The notes: a model not told the origin generated them from the sequence alone. Counted from the first letter of the stretch, positions 1-11,885 are shown. The stretch: DNA of 64,000 nt from an uncultured Desulfovibrio sp. (GCA_913060505.1 CAJXRQ010000001.1:327178-391177); one strand, 5' to 3'. Numbers and translations: made by a program.

Positions 1-282
1 GACCAGAAGGGCATGCTCATTCCTGTCATCATTACGGTGTATCAGGATCGCAGCTTCTCCTTCATTACCAAAACGCCGCCGGCATCCACTCTCTTGATCA
101 AGGCAGCCAAGCTGTCCAAGGGATCCGGTGAGCCCAATAAGAACAAGGTGGGCAAGGTCTCCAAGGACCAGATTCGCGAAATCGCGGAAACTAAGATGCC
201 TGACCTGAACTGCAACGATATCGAAGCCGCTATGCGCTCCATCATGGGCACCGCCCGGAGCATGGGCATCGAAGTTAAATAG
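1..282 (+). CDS. rplK: 50S ribosomal protein L11 (3' part)
   Basis: This is the C-terminal 93 residues of L11; the frame is open at the left edge, so the N-terminal part lies outside the window. L11 binds the GTPase-associated centre of 23S rRNA. The segment carries the family's TKTPPAS motif and the rRNA-binding C-terminal domain with the conserved KVSKDQ and [14 protein letters not shown] stretches. The stop lies 11 nt before rplA, the usual L11-L1 operon order. Upstream secE-nusG would be expected but cannot be seen. Confidence 0.96.
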   Translation, partial: DQKGMLIPVIITVYQDRSFSFITKTPPASTLLIKAAKLSKGSGEPNKNKVGKVSKDQIREIAETKMPDLNCNDIEAAMRSIMGTARSMGIEVK

Positions 283-293
283 CGAGGACTGCC

Positions 294-1001
294 ATGCCCA
301 AACATGGAAAGAAATACCGCAACGCCGTTGAAGGCGTGGACATGGTGCAGCGGTTTTCAGTCGAAGACGGCGTTAAAATGGCTGTTGAAAAAGCCTACGC
401 CAAGTTCGATGAAACCGTTGACGTGGCCATCAACCTTGGTGTTGACCCCAAATATTCCGACCAGATGATCCGTGGTGCCGTCAGCCTGCCGAATGGCCTT
501 GGCAAGGACATCCGCGTGGCCGCATTCTGTAAGGGCGAAAAAGAAGCCGAAGCCAAAGAAGCTGGTGCTGATGTCGTCGGTGCAGAAGATCTGGTTGAAA
601 AGGTGCAGGGCGGCTGGCTCGAATTTGATAAGGCTGTTGCCACCCCGGACATGATGGCTCAGGTCGGCAAAATCGGCCGTGTCCTCGGTCCCCGCGGCAT
701 GATGCCTAACGCCAAGACCGGTACTGTTACTTTTGATATCGGTGCCGCTGTCTCCGAGTTGAAGGCCGGTAAGGTCGAATTCAAGGTTGACAAGGCTGGT
801 GTTCTGCATGCCCCCATCGGCAAGGTTTCTTTTGGAGCTGAAAAGCTGCTGGAAAACATGCGCACCCTGCTGGATGCGATCATGAGGCTCAAGCCTTCTT
901 CTGCCAAGGGCGCTTACATGAAGAACGTGGCTGTAGCCACCACCATGGGCCCCGGCATCAAGATCGATCCGCTGACTGTCCGGAAATTCCTGGACCAATA
1001 A
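294..1001 (+). CDS. rplA: 50S ribosomal protein L1
   Basis: The 235-residue product has the normal length for L1, the protein of the mobile L1 stalk involved in release of deacylated tRNA. The diagnostic [18 protein letters not shown] block is present in the second third, followed by the family's [11 protein letters not shown] stretch. The ATG at 294 is preceded by AGCGAGGACTGCC, a usable ribosome binding site. In other bacteria L1 represses its own operon by binding the L11-L1 mRNA; I saw no specific L1 mimic here because the leader lies outside the window. Confidence 0.97.
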   Translation: MPKHGKKYRNAVEGVDMVQRFSVEDGVKMAVEKAYAKFDETVDVAINLGVDPKYSDQMIRGAVSLPNGLGKDIRVAAFCKGEKEAEAKEAGADVVGAEDLVEKVQGGWLEFDKAVATPDMMAQVGKIGRVLGPRGMMPNAKTGTVTFDIGAAVSELKAGKVEFKVDKAGVLHAPIGKVSFGAEKLLENMRTLLDAIMRLKPSSAKGAYMKNVAVATTMGPGIKIDPLTVRKFLDQ

Positions 1002-1007
1002 GGCAAG

Positions 1008-1147
1008 ATTCCCGTCGGGTTACCCCGGCGGGATTCAAATACGCACGGGAAGTTGAGTCAGAGACCGCAGGCGGGACCGTGTCCCTTAAATGCCCTGCAT
1101 AGACTACGCTTTGACCTGCTTTCCGGGCCGAACGACGAGGAGTGAAG
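1008..1147 (+). promoter_or_regulatory. structured leader between rplA and rplJ (candidate L10 leader)
   Basis: The 146-nt rplA-rplJ gap is structured. A hairpin of about 11 bp (1009-1019 with 1023-1034, loop TTA) starts right after rplA and has no T-tract, so it is not a standard terminator. The remaining 110 nt resemble the position and size of the L10(L12)4 autoregulatory leader. I infer an L10-binding mRNA element from location. A covariance-model search with the L10_leader family would decide. Confidence 0.5.
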
Positions 1148-1678
1148 ATGAACAGGCAAGAAAAAGCCCAGATCATCGAGCAGTTTCATGAGAAAGCTGC
1201 ACGGGCGAACATTGCCGTCGTCACTGACTTCAAAGGCATGACCGTTGAGGAGATGACTGATCTCCGCGCCAAGTGCTTTGAGGTTGGAGTTGACTTCCAA
1301 GTCGTCAAGAATACTTTGGCCCGGTTGGCTCTCAAGGACACCGATCACGGTGAATTGAGCGAACAACTTAAGGATAACTGCGCTTTTGCGCTGGGTTACG
1401 AAGATCCCGTAGCTCTGGCAAAAGTGCTGACCGACTTTGCTAAAACCAGTAAGCAGTTTGAGTTGAAGTTCGGTTGCCTTGAAGGCAAGTATCTTGACGC
1501 CGACGGCATCAAGGAGCTCTCGAAGATGCCCAGCAAGCCCGAGCTGCTGAGTTCCGTACTCGGAACCATGCAGGCCGTGCCGCGCAACTTCGTGTCTCTG
1601 TTCGCAAACATCGAGCGCAAGTTCCTGTACGCTCTGGTCGCCATCAAGGACCAGAAAGAACAGGGCGAGGCCGCGTAA
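1148..1678 (+). CDS. rplJ: 50S ribosomal protein L10
   Basis: L10 is the base of the ribosomal stalk that holds L7/L12 dimers. The 176-residue product shows the N-terminal family pattern (AVVTDFKGMTVEEMTDLRAK and VVKNTLARLAL) and a helical C-terminus for L7/L12 binding. An in-frame GTG at 1142 would extend it by two residues, but that codon overlaps the Shine-Dalgarno GAGGAG (1137-1142). ATG at 1148, 5 nt downstream, is therefore chosen. rplL follows after 39 nt. Confidence 0.96.
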   Translation: MNRQEKAQIIEQFHEKAARANIAVVTDFKGMTVEEMTDLRAKCFEVGVDFQVVKNTLARLALKDTDHGELSEQLKDNCAFALGYEDPVALAKVLTDFAKTSKQFELKFGCLEGKYLDADGIKELSKMPSKPELLSSVLGTMQAVPRNFVSLFANIERKFLYALVAIKDQKEQGEAA

Positions 1679-1717
1679 CCTTTTTTCAAAGCGTTTATTC
1701 CCTAGGAGGAAAGTACA

Positions 1718-2107
1718 ATGGCTGACATCACCAAAGATCAGGTAGTCGAATTCATCGGCAATATGACCGTTCTGGAACTCTCCGAGTTCATCAAGGAACT
1801 CGAAGACAAGTTTGGCGTTGAAGCTGCTGCTCCCGCCGCTGCCGTTGTGGCCGCTCCGGCTGCTGGTGGCGAAGCTGGTGGCGCTGCTGACGAAAAGACC
1901 GAATTCGACGTCATCCTGGCTGGCGCCGGTGGCAACAAGATCGCTGTCATCAAGGCTGTTCGCGGCCTGACCGGTCTGGGCCTCAAGGAAGCCAAGGCTC
2001 TCGTTGATGAAGCTCCCAAGGCCATCAAGGAAGGCGTTTCCAAGGAAGATGCCGACGAAGCCAAAAAGCAGCTGGAAGAAGCCGGCGCTGAAGTTGAAGT
2101 TAAGTAA
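1718..2107 (+). CDS. rplL: 50S ribosomal protein L7/L12
   Basis: The acidic stalk protein recruits translation factor GTPases. The 129 residues comprise an N-terminal dimerisation domain, an Ala/Gly-rich hinge around residues 37-55, and the conserved C-terminal factor-binding domain ([29 protein letters not shown]). CTAGGAGGAAAG just before the ATG is a very strong ribosome binding site, as expected for a protein made in excess over other ribosomal proteins. Confidence 0.97.
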   Translation: MADITKDQVVEFIGNMTVLELSEFIKELEDKFGVEAAAPAAAVVAAPAAGGEAGGAADEKTEFDVILAGAGGNKIAVIKAVRGLTGLGLKEAKALVDEAPKAIKEGVSKEDADEAKKQLEEAGAEVEVK

Positions 2108-2128
2108 TTTCGCTTATTTGCGTTAGAT

Positions 2129-2171
2129 CGCAAAGAGCGCAAGCCCTTTGTTGGGGCGTGCGCTCTTTGCG
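2129..2171 (+). terminator. rplL-rpoB intercistronic hairpin (attenuator/processing site)
   Basis: A perfect 12-bp inverted repeat (2129-2140 with 2160-2171) encloses a second GCCC/GGGC stem (2143-2146 with 2154-2157). It is followed by a weak, interrupted T-rich stretch (CTTTATTATATAATA). The position between rplL and rpoB matches the partial terminator and RNase III processing region known in other bacteria, which lowers rpoBC relative to ribosomal protein expression. About 220 nt of untranslated sequence follow before rpoB. Confidence 0.65.
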
Positions 2172-2391
2172 CTGTCTTTATTATATAATATCGTTCTGAG
2201 GCGGGTTTGTGTAATCTCAATCTCCTGTTTTTAGGAGGGAGTGGTTCATTACCCCGTGCGCATGTGTGTAAAGCGCGGCGTATATCAGTAATTTTCATAT
2301 CAAACGATCGGCGTCGGGCCTGGTGCATCGGGTTCTGACTTGGTATTTCCGGCGTCCCGTCCCAACACCATAACTACTCGCAGAGGGTACA

Positions 2392-5300
2392 ATGGGTCAG
2401 CTCAGAAAAGAATTTGGTAAAATCGTCAACCAGTTGCCCATTCCGCATCTTCTCGAACTCCAGGTGGATTCCTACATCAAGTTTCTCCAAGATGAGATTC
2501 CGCCTGCGAGCCGTGGAGATTATGGCCTGGAGGGCGTTTTCCGCTCCGTCTTCCCTATTGAGGACTTTAACAAGACAGCGAGCCTTGAGTTTGTCAGCTA
2601 TGAAATCGGCGAACCCAAGTACGACCAGGAAGAGTGCATCTCCAAGGGCCTGACGTATGAAACTCCCATCCGCATCAAGGTGCGTTTGGTCGTTTTTGAC
2701 GTGGATGAGGAGACAGACAACCGCACTATCCGCGACATCAAAGAGCAGGACATCTATTTCGGCACTTTGCCGCTGATGACAGAGAAGGGAACCTTCATCA
2801 TCAACGGTACGGAGCGCGTCATAGTCAACCAGCTCCAACGCTCGCCCGGCATCATTTTCGAGCATGACTCGGGCAAAACTCACTCCAGTCGCAAGGTGCT
2901 GTACTCTTCGCGCATTATTCCCATGCGCGGGTCCTGGCTCGATTTCGATTTCGATCACAAGGACATTCTTTATGTCCGTATTGACAGACGTCGCAAGATG
3001 CCTGCCACCATCCTGCTGCAGGCCATGGGCCTGACCCGGCAGGATATCCTCGATTATTACTATGATACCGAGGACTATACCTTTAAATCTGGTCGCGTAT
3101 ATCGTGCCGTCAAGGAAGACCAGTTCCGCAAGGAACCTTCCTATGCCGAGATCGCATTGCCGGAAGGCAAGGTTCTTTGCAAGAAGGGCGCACCTATTAC
3201 CAAGGGCACCTGGAAGAAGCTGATGCGCAACAATATCGAGCAGATCGAAGTTGATCCGGACACTCTTCTGGGTCAGTTCGCAGCCGCCGACATTGTTGAT
3301 TCGAACGGAGAAGTCCTTGTTGAAGCCACTGGTGAGATTTCGGTGGACGTCATGGACAAGATCCGGGAGAACAAGATCAAGAAATTGTCCGTGCTGCATA
3401 CTCTCGGCGCAGACGTCTCCTCTTCTTTGCGCGATACCTTGGTGTTGGACAAGACCACCAGCATTGAACAGGCGCAGATTGAGATCTATCGCCGTCTGCG
3501 CCCCAGTTCTCCGCCTACTCCGGAGATTGCGGCCAGTTTCTTCGAGAACCTGTTCCGCAGTTCCGATTACTATGACCTCTCTTTGGTGGGACGCTACAAG
3601 CTGAATTCGCGTCTCAAGCTGGATGTGGACCAGAACACCCGCACCCTGACCAATGAAGACATACTCCGTGCACTCAAGGAATTGATGCACCTCAAGGACA
3701 CTCATGGCCCGGCCGATGATATCGACCATTTGGGCAACCGTCGTGTCCGTCCGGTCGGCGAACTGGTTGAAAACCAGTACCGCATCGGTTTGGTGCGCAT
3801 GGAGCGGGCCATCAAGGAACGCATGAGCCTGCAGGAAGTAGCGACCCTTATGCCGCACGACCTGATCAACCCCAAGCCGGTTGCCGCCGTGCTCAAGGAG
3901 TTTTTCGGTACTTCCCAGCTCTCACAGTTCATGGACCAGACCAACCCGCTTTCCGAGGTCACTCACAAGCGCCGCCTGTCAGCTCTCGGACCCGGAGGTC
4001 TGACCCGCGAACGCGCTGGCTTTGAAGTCCGCGATGTGCATACCTCGCACTATGGACGCATTTGCCCCATTGAAACGCCGGAAGGTCCGAACATCGGTCT
4101 TATCGTGTCCCTGACCTGTTATGCAAAGGTCAACGATTTCGGTTTCATTGAAACGCCGTACCGTCTTGCCAAGGAAGGTACTGTCAGCGATGAGATCGTC
4201 TACATGGATGCAACCCGTGAGGGTGGTGAGATCGTTGCTCAGGCAAACGCGGTGCTGGACGAAAAGGGTGACCTTGTCAATTCCCGTATCCAGTCCCGTC
4301 AGTATGGCGACCCGCTCATGGCTCCCAGGGAAGACGTCACGCTTATGGACATCAGTCCGAGCCAGACCGTCTCCATCTCTGCTGCCCTGATTCCCTTCCT
4401 GGAACACGATGACGCCAACCGCGCTCTTATGGGTTCCAACATGCAACGGCAGGCTGTGCCGCTGCTCCGGGCATCCATGCCTTTGGTAGGAACCGGTATG
4501 GAAGCAGCAGTTGCCAGAGACTCCGGCGCTTGCATCCTTGCGGAAGAAGACGGTGTCGTCCATTACGTGGACGCCGAACGCGTCATCGTCAACTATGACA
4601 AACCAGTCGCTCCGAAAATGGGCGACTCCAAGCACTACCAGCTGCAAAAGTGGCACAAGTCCAACCAGAACTCCTGTTTTGGCCAGCGCTCCCGCGTCCA
4701 GGTCGGTCAGGAAATCAAAAAGGGCGATGTGCTTGCCGATGGCCCAAGCATCTATAATGGTGAGCTTGCACTCGGTAAGAACCTCACTGTCGCTTTCATG
4801 CCGTGGTGCGGATATAACTACGAGGACTCTATCCTCATTTCCGAACGCATGGTCAAGGAGGACGTTTATACTTCCATCCATGTGGAGGAATTCGAACTTG
4901 TGGCCCGGGACACCAAACTGGGACCCGAAGAGATTACGCGGGACATTTCCAACGTTTCCGAGGAAATGCTTCGCAACCTCGACGAGTGCGGTATTATCCG
5001 CCTCGGAGCCAAAGTCAAACCCGACGACATCATGGTCGGTAAGATCACGCCCAAGGGCGAAACACAGCTTACCCCGGAAGAAAAGCTTTTGCGCGCCATC
5101 TTCGGCGACAAGGCCCGGGATGTGAAGAACACCTCCCTGAAGGTTCCGCCGGGAATCGAAGGTACCGTTGTGGATGTTAAGGTCTTCAACCGCCGTTCCG
5201 GCGACAAGGATGACCGTACCCGCAACATCGAGGATTTCGAGCTGGCCAAGTTCGACATGAAGGAAACCAAGCATATTGCGGCTCTGGGCCAGAATACTCG

Positions 5301-6510
5301 CAAGAAAATTGCGGAAGTGGTGCAGGGAACCAAACTCACCAAGGAATTGGTGGGTTCCAAAAAGGCCATCGTCGGCAAGCCCGGTGATGTTGTTACTGCC
5401 GAAATGCTCAATGAAGTTCCGGTCAAGAAATTGGTTGGAGTCTTTGATAAGGGCGGTAACGATGCTGTACGTGAAATGCTGGCCGACTATGAAAATCAGA
5501 TCAAGTTCATCAAGACCGTCTATGACCAGAAGCGGGAAAAAGTCACTGAAGGTGACGACCTGCCTCCGGGCGTTATCAAGATGGTCAAGGTATATGTCGC
5601 GGTTAAGCGTAAGCTGGCCGTGGGCGACAAGATGGCAGGCCGCCACGGTAACAAGGGTGTTGTCTCCTGCATTTTGCCGGAAGAGGATATGCCTTTCTTT
5701 GCCGACGGCATGCCCGTGGACATCGTTCTCAACCCCTTGGGCGTTCCTTCCCGTATGAACATCGGGCAGATCATGGAAACCCACTTGGGGTGGGCTGCCA
5801 AGATGCTTGGTCGCCAGCTCAATGAGATGATTGATGAAGGCGTGGCTCTCAAGCAGGTCCGCGAAGAGGTCAAGGACATGTTAGGGTCCGAGACCATCAA
5901 TAATCTTGTGGATGAGCTGAACGACGAAGAATTCATTGCGGCTGTTCGCGAACGCCACGAAGGTATCGTCACCAAGACGCCGGTCTTTGACGGCGCACGT
6001 GAAGAGGAAATCTGGAACCTGCTGGAACGGGCCAAACAGCCCTCGGACGGCAAGGTCATCCTGTACGATGGACGCACCGGCGAACCCTTCCATAACAGGG
6101 TTACGGTCGGCGTCATGTACATCCTCAAGTTGCACCACTTGGTTGACGAAAAGATTCACGCCCGCTCTACAGGGCCCTACTCACTGGTCACGCAGCAGCC
6201 GTTGGGCGGTAAGGCCCAATTCGGTGGTCAGCGTCTCGGTGAGATGGAAGTATGGGCGCTTGAAGCGTATGGCGCGGCCTATCTCCTTCAGGAGTTCCTC
6301 ACCGTCAAATCCGACGATGTGCAGGGCCGTGTGAAAATGTACGAGAAAATCGTCAAGGGCGACAACTTCCTGGAAGCCGGCCTGCCGGAATCGTTTAACG
6401 TTTTGATCAAGGAACTGATGTCCCTTGGCCTGGATGTGAATCTGATTCAGGAAGAAAAGCCTGCCCGCAGTGCTGACGAAGGACCGTACCGTAAGCGTCC
6501 CGCCGCTTAG
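2392..6510 (+). CDS. rpoB: DNA-directed RNA polymerase subunit beta
   Basis: The 1372-residue beta subunit has the usual proteobacterial length and forms part of the catalytic cleft. The rifampicin-binding region lies near residues 500-545 and keeps the sensitive-type residues in FMDQTNP, THKRR and LSALGPGG. The [20 protein letters not shown] signature follows it. The C-terminal clamp region includes [20 protein letters not shown]. The gene is preceded by the rplL-rpoB hairpin and 220 nt of untranslated sequence, and is followed by rpoC after 81 nt. No frameshift or insertion was seen. Confidence 0.98.
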   Translation: MGQLRKEFGKIVNQLPIPHLLELQVDSYIKFLQDEIPPASRGDYGLEGVFRSVFPIEDFNKTASLEFVSYEIGEPKYDQEECISKGLTYETPIRIKVRLVVFDVDEETDNRTIRDIKEQDIYFGTLPLMTEKGTFIINGTERVIVNQLQRSPGIIFEHDSGKTHSSRKVLYSSRIIPMRGSWLDFDFDHKDILYVRIDRRRKMPATILLQAMGLTRQDILDYYYDTEDYTFKSGRVYRAVKEDQFRKEPSYAEIALPEGKVLCKKGAPITKGTWKKLMRNNIEQIEVDPDTLLGQFAAADIVDSNGEVLVEATGEISVDVMDKIRENKIKKLSVLHTLGADVSSSLRDTLVLDKTTSIEQAQIEIYRRLRPSSPPTPEIAASFFENLFRSSDYYDLSLVGRYKLNSRLKLDVDQNTRTLTNEDILRALKELMHLKDTHGPADDIDHLGNRRVRPVGELVENQYRIGLVRMERAIKERMSLQEVATLMPHDLINPKPVAAVLKEFFGTSQLSQFMDQTNPLSEVTHKRRLSALGPGGLTRERAGFEVRDVHTSHYGRICPIETPEGPNIGLIVSLTCYAKVNDFGFIETPYRLAKEGTVSDEIVYMDATREGGEIVAQANAVLDEKGDLVNSRIQSRQYGDPLMAPREDVTLMDISPSQTVSISAALIPFLEHDDANRALMGSNMQRQAVPLLRASMPLVGTGMEAAVARDSGACILAEEDGVVHYVDAERVIVNYDKPVAPKMGDSKHYQLQKWHKSNQNSCFGQRSRVQVGQEIKKGDVLADGPSIYNGELALGKNLTVAFMPWCGYNYEDSILISERMVKEDVYTSIHVEEFELVARDTKLGPEEITRDISNVSEEMLRNLDECGIIRLGAKVKPDDIMVGKITPKGETQLTPEEKLLRAIFGDKARDVKNTSLKVPPGIEGTVVDVKVFNRRSGDKDDRTRNIEDFELAKFDMKETKHIAALGQNTRKKIAEVVQGTKLTKELVGSKKAIVGKPGDVVTAEMLNEVPVKKLVGVFDKGGNDAVREMLADYENQIKFIKTVYDQKREKVTEGDDLPPGVIKMVKVYVAVKRKLAVGDKMAGRHGNKGVVSCILPEEDMPFFADGMPVDIVLNPLGVPSRMNIGQIMETHLGWAAKMLGRQLNEMIDEGVALKQVREEVKDMLGSETINNLVDELNDEEFIAAVRERHEGIVTKTPVFDGAREEEIWNLLERAKQPSDGKVILYDGRTGEPFHNRVTVGVMYILKLHHLVDEKIHARSTGPYSLVTQQPLGGKAQFGGQRLGEMEVWALEAYGAAYLLQEFLTVKSDDVQGRVKMYEKIVKGDNFLEAGLPESFNVLIKELMSLGLDVNLIQEEKPARSADEGPYRKRPAA

Positions 6511-6591
6511 CGGGATCGTAACGAGTTGACAAGGCCCGGCCGGATATTGTCCGGTCGGGCATGCAATAACATCTAGCAAGAGGGACTACAG

Positions 6592-9500
6592 ATGACGCTG
6601 GACGATCTGTTCACTCTGCGCGGAGCCCCCAATGCCGCCCTGGCAGGCAAGGGCCTCAAGGCGATGCAAATCTCCATCGCCTCCCCGGAAAAAATCAGGG
6701 AGTGGTCTTTCGGCGAGGTTAAAAAGCCGGAAACCATCAACTACCGTACGTTCAAACCTGAACGTGACGGTCTTTTCTGCGCCAAGATTTTTGGTCCTGT
6801 GAAGGACTACGAATGCAACTGCGGTAAGTACAAGCGCATGAAGCATCGCGGCATCGTCTGCGAAAAATGCGGCGTTGAGGTTATTGCCTCCAAGGTTCGC
6901 CGTGAGCGCATGGGCCATATCGAGCTGGCCGCGCCTGTTGCCCATATCTGGTTTCTCAAAACCCTGCCTTCCAAGATCGGTACCCTGTTGGACATCACCA
7001 TGGCCGACTTGGAAAAGGTTCTGTACTTCGACTCGTTCATCGTGCTTGAACCCGGCGAAACCCCGCTCAAGAAGCATCAGATCATCTCCGAAGATCAGTA
7101 CTTTCAGGTGATTGAGCATTTTGGCGAGGATGCGCTTGAAGTAGGAATGGGAGCGGAAACCGTCCGCAAATTGCTGGAAGCCATTGAGCTGGAAACCCTT
7201 CGCGTGGAACTGCGTGAAGAGTCCCAGAGCACTCGGTCCCAGACCAAGAAAAAGAAGTTGACCAAGCGCCTCAAGGTTGTGGAGGCATTCCTGGAGTCCG
7301 GCAACAAGCCCGAATGGATGATCATGGAAGTTATTCCTGTGATTCCGCCCGAGCTGCGTCCGCTCGTCCCTCTGGACGGCGGCCGTTTCGCCACTTCGGA
7401 CCTCAACGACCTGTACCGCCGCGTGATCAACCGCAACAACCGCTTGAAGCGTTTGCTGGAACTCGGTGCTCCCGAGATCATCATCCGCAACGAAAAACGC
7501 ATGTTGCAGGAATCCGTGGATGCGCTGTTCGATAACGGACGTCGTGGCCGTGCCATTACCGGCACCAACGGACGTCCGCTTAAATCCCTTTCCGACATGA
7601 TCAAGGGTAAACAGGGCCGCTTCCGTCAGAACCTGCTCGGTAAGCGCGTGGACTACTCCGGACGTTCCGTCATCGTGGTTGGTCCCAAGCTCAAGCTGCA
7701 CCAGTGCGGCCTGCCCAAGAAAATGGCTTTGGAACTTTTCAAGCCGTTCATTTATGCGGAGCTGGAGCGGCGGGAAATCGCCACGACCATCAAGTCGGCC
7801 AAGAAAATGGTTGAACGCGAAGACCTCGTGGTCTGGGAAATTCTTGAGGATGTGATCCGTGAATATCCCATCATGCTCAACCGTGCTCCGACCCTGCACC
7901 GCCTCGGTATTCAGGCTTTCGAGCCGCAGCTTGTAGAAGGCAAGGCCATCCAGTTGCACCCGTTGGTTTGCTCCGCATACAACGCGGACTTTGACGGTGA
8001 CCAGATGGCTGTTCACGTGCCGCTGTCCGTTGAGGCGCAGATCGAATGCCGTGTCTTGATGATGAGCTCCAACAACATTCTGAGTCCGTCCAACGGTACT
8101 CCCATTATCAACCCGTCGCAGGATATTGTGCTCGGTCTGTATTACCTGACCGTGCCCCGTTCCTTTGAGCAGGGTGAGGGAATGATTTTCTCCGATCCGG
8201 GTGAAGTCATCTCCGCAGTGGATGCCGGTGTTGTGGCTCTGCACGCACGCATCAAGGTTCGCATGGACGGCGAACTGGTCGAGACCACTGCCGGGCGTAT
8301 TATCGTCGGGGCAATTCTTCCGGCAAATCTGCCGTTCAAGATGGTCAACTGCGTGTTGAACAAAAAAAATATTGCCGCCCTCGTTTCCGGCGCATATCGC
8401 ATTGCCGGAACCAAGGCTACGGTCATTCTCTGCGACCGCATCAAGGACGTGGGTTACGAATATGCAACCCGCGCCGGCGTGACCATTGCTGTCAAGGACA
8501 TTCAGATCCCCGCAGCCAAGAAGACGCTTCTTGCCAAGGCCCACGCGGAAGTGGAGCAGATTGAAAGCCAGTTTGCGGACAGTATCATCACCCGCACTGA
8601 GAAATACAACAAGGTTGTTGATGTCTGGACCAAGACCACCAACGACGTGTCCAACGAAATGATGAAGGACATCTCGGTGGATATGCTCGAAGATCCTGCC
8701 ACCGGCAAGACCGAGCCCAACTCCAGCTTCAACTCCATTTACATGATGGCGACCTCTGGTGCTCGTGGTAACCAGGACCAGATGCGTCAGCTTGCTGGTA
8801 TGCGTGGTTTGATGGCCAAACCTTCCGGTGAAATCATCGAAACCCCGATTACCGCGTCCTTCCGCGAAGGCCTGTCCGTGTTGCAGTACTTCACCTCTAC
8901 GCACGGTGCTCGTAAAGGTCTTGCGGATACCGCGCTCAAGACGGCGAACTCCGGTTACCTGACTCGTCGTCTTGTCGACGTCGTTCAGGACGTCACGGTT
9001 GCGGATATTGATTGCGGAACTGTTGACGGACTTGAGATCGGCCACCTTGTCAAGGGTGGTGAAATCAAGATGCGTCTTGCCGAGCGCGTGCTTGGCCGCG
9101 TGACGCTCTTTGATATCTTTGACGAAGATACTGGTGAACTTATCGTTCCGGCCAACGCTCTCATCGACGAGCATTATGCAGACCTCATTGAAAAGCATGG
9201 CGTGAACTCCATGACCATGCGTTCCGTGCTGACCTGCAAGAGCCCGCACGGCGTTTGCGCCAAGTGCTACGGCCGCGACCTCGCCCGCGGACATCTGGTC
9301 AACGTTGGTGAAACCGTGGGTATCATCGCGGCACAGTCCATCGGTGAACCCGGCACCCAGTTGACAATGCGTACCTTCCACATCGGTGGTACGGCATCCA
9401 AGGAAATCGAACAGTCCGCCATTGAGTCGCAGCACCAGGGTAAGGTCGTGTTCTCCCGTATGCGTACAGTCGTGAACCGCGAAGGCCAGACCATGGTCAT

Positions 9501-10740
9501 CGGTAAGAGCTGCCAGGTAGGCATTGTGGACGAGCAGGGCCGTGAGCGCGAAAAATATGTGCTTCCTTCTGGTGCCCGGCTCATGGTCACCGATGGGCAG
9601 GACATCAAGAAAGGAACGCCGCTGGCTGAATGGGAACCGTTCATGGAACCGTTCATTGTCGACGTCAAGGGGCGTGTCCGTTTCCACGACATTATCGAAG
9701 GCAAGACCGTGCAGGAGGATCGCACGCAGCGTTCCATGCTCACGGTTATGGAATACAGGACGACCAACTTCAAACCGGCAATTTCCATTGTTGGTGAAGA
9801 TGGCGATGTGCTTGTCCGTCCGGACTCCGCAGCACCGGCAACCTTCCAGATGCCGGTCGGCGCGATTCTGATGGTCAAGGACGGAGACGAAATTGAGGCA
9901 GGTGACGTAATCGCCCGTAAGCCTCGTGAGTCTTCCAAGACCAAGGACATCGTCGGTGGTCTGCCGCGAGTCGCGGAACTGTTCGAAGTGCGCAAGCCCA
10001 AGGATCTCGGCGTGTGTTCCGAAATCGACGGTATTTGCACGTACGGTCCGGATACCAAGGGTAAACGCAAAATCATCGTTACCCCGGAAGTGGGAGACAC
10101 CAAAGAATACCTTATTCCCAAGGGCCGCCACATCACGGTTACCGAAGGAGACTTCGTGGAAGCCGGCGACCTGCTCACTGAGGGTAACCCCGAGCTTCAC
10201 GACATCCTCAAGATCAAGGGTGAAAAACACCTTGCCCGTTACCTGGTCGAAGAAATTCAGGATGTGTACCGCTTCCAGGGCGTCGGCATCAACGATAAGC
10301 ACATTGAGATTATCGTTCGCCAGATGCTGAAGAAAGTGAATATCGTGGACCCGGGTGAAACAACGTTCCTCATGGGCGAGCAGGTGGATAAGCAGCGCTT
10401 TATGGACGAGAACAAGCGTGCTGTTACCGAAGGGCTTCAGGCCGCGGTGGCCGAGCCTCTTGTGCTTGGTATCACGCAGGCATCCCTGTCCACGGATTCC
10501 TTTATCTCGGCAGCATCGTTCCAGGAAACCACGAAGGTGCTTACCGAGGCTGCGCTGAAAGGCAAGGCCGACCATCTCCGCGGACTCAAGGAGAACGTTA
10601 TTGTCGGTCGTTTGGTTCCTGCAGGAACTGGCTTCCGCAAATACGAGGAATCCACCATTAGCGTTCCGGAACAAGCGGAACGTCCGGACAAGTTCCTGGA
10701 GGATCTTGAAGATCAACCGCTGCTTGTGGAAAACCAGTAG
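6592..10740 (+). CDS. rpoC: DNA-directed RNA polymerase subunit beta'
   Basis: The 1382-residue beta' subunit carries the N-terminal zinc-binding cysteines ([20 protein letters not shown], about residues 66-85). The absolutely conserved NADFDGDQM metal-binding loop is near residues 464-472, and the second zinc site ([11 protein letters not shown]) is near residue 882. Length and order are those of a normal beta'. Not one TTA, CTA or TCA codon occurs in it, so the antisense frame is open over the whole gene; this reflects codon bias. An intrinsic terminator lies 40 nt downstream. Confidence 0.98.
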   Translation: MTLDDLFTLRGAPNAALAGKGLKAMQISIASPEKIREWSFGEVKKPETINYRTFKPERDGLFCAKIFGPVKDYECNCGKYKRMKHRGIVCEKCGVEVIASKVRRERMGHIELAAPVAHIWFLKTLPSKIGTLLDITMADLEKVLYFDSFIVLEPGETPLKKHQIISEDQYFQVIEHFGEDALEVGMGAETVRKLLEAIELETLRVELREESQSTRSQTKKKKLTKRLKVVEAFLESGNKPEWMIMEVIPVIPPELRPLVPLDGGRFATSDLNDLYRRVINRNNRLKRLLELGAPEIIIRNEKRMLQESVDALFDNGRRGRAITGTNGRPLKSLSDMIKGKQGRFRQNLLGKRVDYSGRSVIVVGPKLKLHQCGLPKKMALELFKPFIYAELERREIATTIKSAKKMVEREDLVVWEILEDVIREYPIMLNRAPTLHRLGIQAFEPQLVEGKAIQLHPLVCSAYNADFDGDQMAVHVPLSVEAQIECRVLMMSSNNILSPSNGTPIINPSQDIVLGLYYLTVPRSFEQGEGMIFSDPGEVISAVDAGVVALHARIKVRMDGELVETTAGRIIVGAILPANLPFKMVNCVLNKKNIAALVSGAYRIAGTKATVILCDRIKDVGYEYATRAGVTIAVKDIQIPAAKKTLLAKAHAEVEQIESQFADSIITRTEKYNKVVDVWTKTTNDVSNEMMKDISVDMLEDPATGKTEPNSSFNSIYMMATSGARGNQDQMRQLAGMRGLMAKPSGEIIETPITASFREGLSVLQYFTSTHGARKGLADTALKTANSGYLTRRLVDVVQDVTVADIDCGTVDGLEIGHLVKGGEIKMRLAERVLGRVTLFDIFDEDTGELIVPANALIDEHYADLIEKHGVNSMTMRSVLTCKSPHGVCAKCYGRDLARGHLVNVGETVGIIAAQSIGEPGTQLTMRTFHIGGTASKEIEQSAIESQHQGKVVFSRMRTVVNREGQTMVIGKSCQVGIVDEQGREREKYVLPSGARLMVTDGQDIKKGTPLAEWEPFMEPFIVDVKGRVRFHDIIEGKTVQEDRTQRSMLTVMEYRTTNFKPAISIVGEDGDVLVRPDSAAPATFQMPVGAILMVKDGDEIEAGDVIARKPRESSKTKDIVGGLPRVAELFEVRKPKDLGVCSEIDGICTYGPDTKGKRKIIVTPEVGDTKEYLIPKGRHITVTEGDFVEAGDLLTEGNPELHDILKIKGEKHLARYLVEEIQDVYRFQGVGINDKHIEIIVRQMLKKVNIVDPGETTFLMGEQVDKQRFMDENKRAVTEGLQAAVAEPLVLGITQASLSTDSFISAASFQETTKVLTEAALKGKADHLRGLKENVIVGRLVPAGTGFRKYEESTISVPEQAERPDKFLEDLEDQPLLVENQ

Positions 10741-10780
10741 CGTATATAAATATGTAATACGCCCGTTTGCGCGGGATATC

Positions 10781-10814
10781 AGGTTGGGGCGGTTAGGCTG
10801 CCCCAACCTTTTTA
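10781..10814 (+). terminator. intrinsic terminator after rpoC
   Basis: A perfect 10-bp GC-rich stem (AGGTTGGGGC at 10781-10790 with GCCCCAACCT at 10800-10809) has a 9-nt loop and is followed by five T residues. It separates the rpoBC transcript from the rpsL operon. Confidence 0.9.
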
Positions 10815-10858
10815 TGTGTTTGTCGTGCAAAGAATACCCTCGCTCAAGGCAAAAAGCC

Positions 10859-10888
10859 TTGACAAGGAGGAATCTTTGCGCATACAAG
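10859..10888 (+). promoter_or_regulatory. candidate promoter of the rpsL-rpsG-fusA operon
   Basis: A consensus -35 TTGACA (10859-10864) is followed 17-18 nt later by a weak -10 (ATACAA or TACAAG, about 10882-10888). It sits between the rpoC terminator and rpsL, where a new promoter is needed. The -10 is poor, so the exact hexamer is uncertain. Confidence 0.5.
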
Positions 10889-10950
10889 CGGTTCTCTTTG
10901 CCCGACGGATTACCGTTGGATTATTGTTTGTAACACGTTTTGGAGGATTC

Positions 10951-11322
10951 ATGCCCACCATTAACCAGCTTGTGAGAAAGCAGCGTAAGCTGCAGGTCAA
11001 GCGCAAGAAAACCCGTGCTTTGCAGCAGTGCCCTCAGCGCCGCGGCGTTTGCACCAGGGTTTACACCACGACCCCCAAGAAGCCGAACTCCGCGCTTCGT
11101 AAGGTCGCTCGTGTGCGTCTGACCAACGGAATTGAAGTCACCGCTTACATTGGCGGCGAAGGTCACAACCTTCAGGAACACTCCGTGGTGCTGATTCGCG
11201 GCGGTCGTGTCAAGGACTTGCCTGGTGTGCGTTATCACATCATTCGCGGTTCTCTTGATACTGCCGGTGTCGATGATCGTCGTCGCGGCCGTTCCAAGTA
11301 TGGTGCCAAAAAGCCCAAATAG
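10951..11322 (+). CDS. rpsL: 30S ribosomal protein S12
   Basis: S12 lies at the decoding centre. Translation from ATG 10951, which has TGGAGG 7 nt upstream, gives exactly 123 residues, the standard length; the frame stays open about 135 nt further upstream but that extension has no family match. The streptomycin-related residues Lys43 (in [10 protein letters not shown]) and Lys88 (in [14 protein letters not shown]) are the wild-type, drug-sensitive ones. It is the first gene of a new transcription unit after the rpoC terminator. Confidence 0.97.
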   Translation: MPTINQLVRKQRKLQVKRKKTRALQQCPQRRGVCTRVYTTTPKKPNSALRKVARVRLTNGIEVTAYIGGEGHNLQEHSVVLIRGGRVKDLPGVRYHIIRGSLDTAGVDDRRRGRSKYGAKKPK

Positions 11323-11379
11323 GGCCAGCCCTCGCGCTAATTGCCGGGGAGTGATGCCAAAGTAGGGCTGAGGCGGCCC
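11322..11379 (+). promoter_or_regulatory. rpsL-rpsG intercistronic long-range stem
   Basis: Two nested complementary segments bracket the 92-nt gap: GGGCC (11322-11326) with GGCCC (11375-11379), and CAGCCCT (11326-11332) with AGGGCTG (11364-11370). This gives an interrupted stem of about 11 bp. In enterobacteria S7 represses translation by binding the S12-S7 intercistronic RNA; this element sits at the same place. The functional link is inferred from position only. Confidence 0.4.
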
Positions 11380-11414
11380 GAAATAATGTCCCCTCGGAAA
11401 AACAGGAGAAAAAA

Positions 11415-11885
11415 ATGCCTCGTAAAGGTCCAGTACCCAAAAGACAGATCCTTCCGGATCCAGTCTATGGCAGCAAGCTCATTACTCGTTTCATGAACCG
11501 TCTGATGCTCGACGGCAAGAAGAGCACTGCCGAGAGAATTTTTTATCAGGCTCTCAACGAATTGGCCGACAAGACCAAGGAAGAGCCTCTGAAGGCTTTC
11601 GAAAAGGCTTTGGACAACGTTAAGCCCGCTCTGGAAGTCAAGTCCCGCCGCGTGGGTGGTGCCACCTACCAGGTGCCCATGGAAGTCCGTCCGGATCGTC
11701 AGGTTGCCCTGGCCATCCGCTGGCTTATTTCCTATGCGCGTAACCGTGGTGAAAAGGGCATGATCGCACGCCTGTCCGGTGAACTGCTGGATGCCTTCAA
11801 CAACCGTGGCGGAGCCGTAAAGAAACGGGAAGACACCCACAAAATGGCGGAAGCGAACAAGGCTTTCGCTCACTACCGCTGGTAG
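11415..11885 (+). CDS. rpsG: 30S ribosomal protein S7
   Basis: S7 nucleates assembly of the 30S head and contacts the E-site tRNA. The 156-residue product has the family start ([16 protein letters not shown]), [17 protein letters not shown], and the conserved [21 protein letters not shown]-terminus. CAGGAGAAAAAA supplies the ribosome binding site. fusA follows 15 nt after the stop. Confidence 0.97.
   Translation: MPRKGPVPKRQILPDPVYGSKLITRFMNRLMLDGKKSTAERIFYQALNELADKTKEEPLKAFEKALDNVKPALEVKSRRVGGATYQVPMEVRPDRQVALAIRWLISYARNRGEKGMIARLSGELLDAFNNRGGAVKKREDTHKMAEANKAFAHYRW

Noticed and set aside
1142..1147. GTG start two codons upstream of rplJ
   Set aside because: It overlaps the Shine-Dalgarno sequence; ATG 1148 has proper spacing. 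The same reasoning removed upstream GTG starts for rplX, rpsE and rpoA.
2184..2189. TATAAT as a promoter for rpoB
   Set aside because: No acceptable -35 hexamer lies 15-19 nt upstream; the sequence is part of the AT-rich tail after the hairpin.
6586..10887. A 1433-codon open frame antisense to rpoC, with similar long antisense frames opposite rpoB, fusA and cooS
   Set aside because: The antisense codons align with the sense codons, so the frame is open simply because TTA, CTA and TCA are not used in rpoC. This is codon bias in highly expressed genes. The translations show no protein family.
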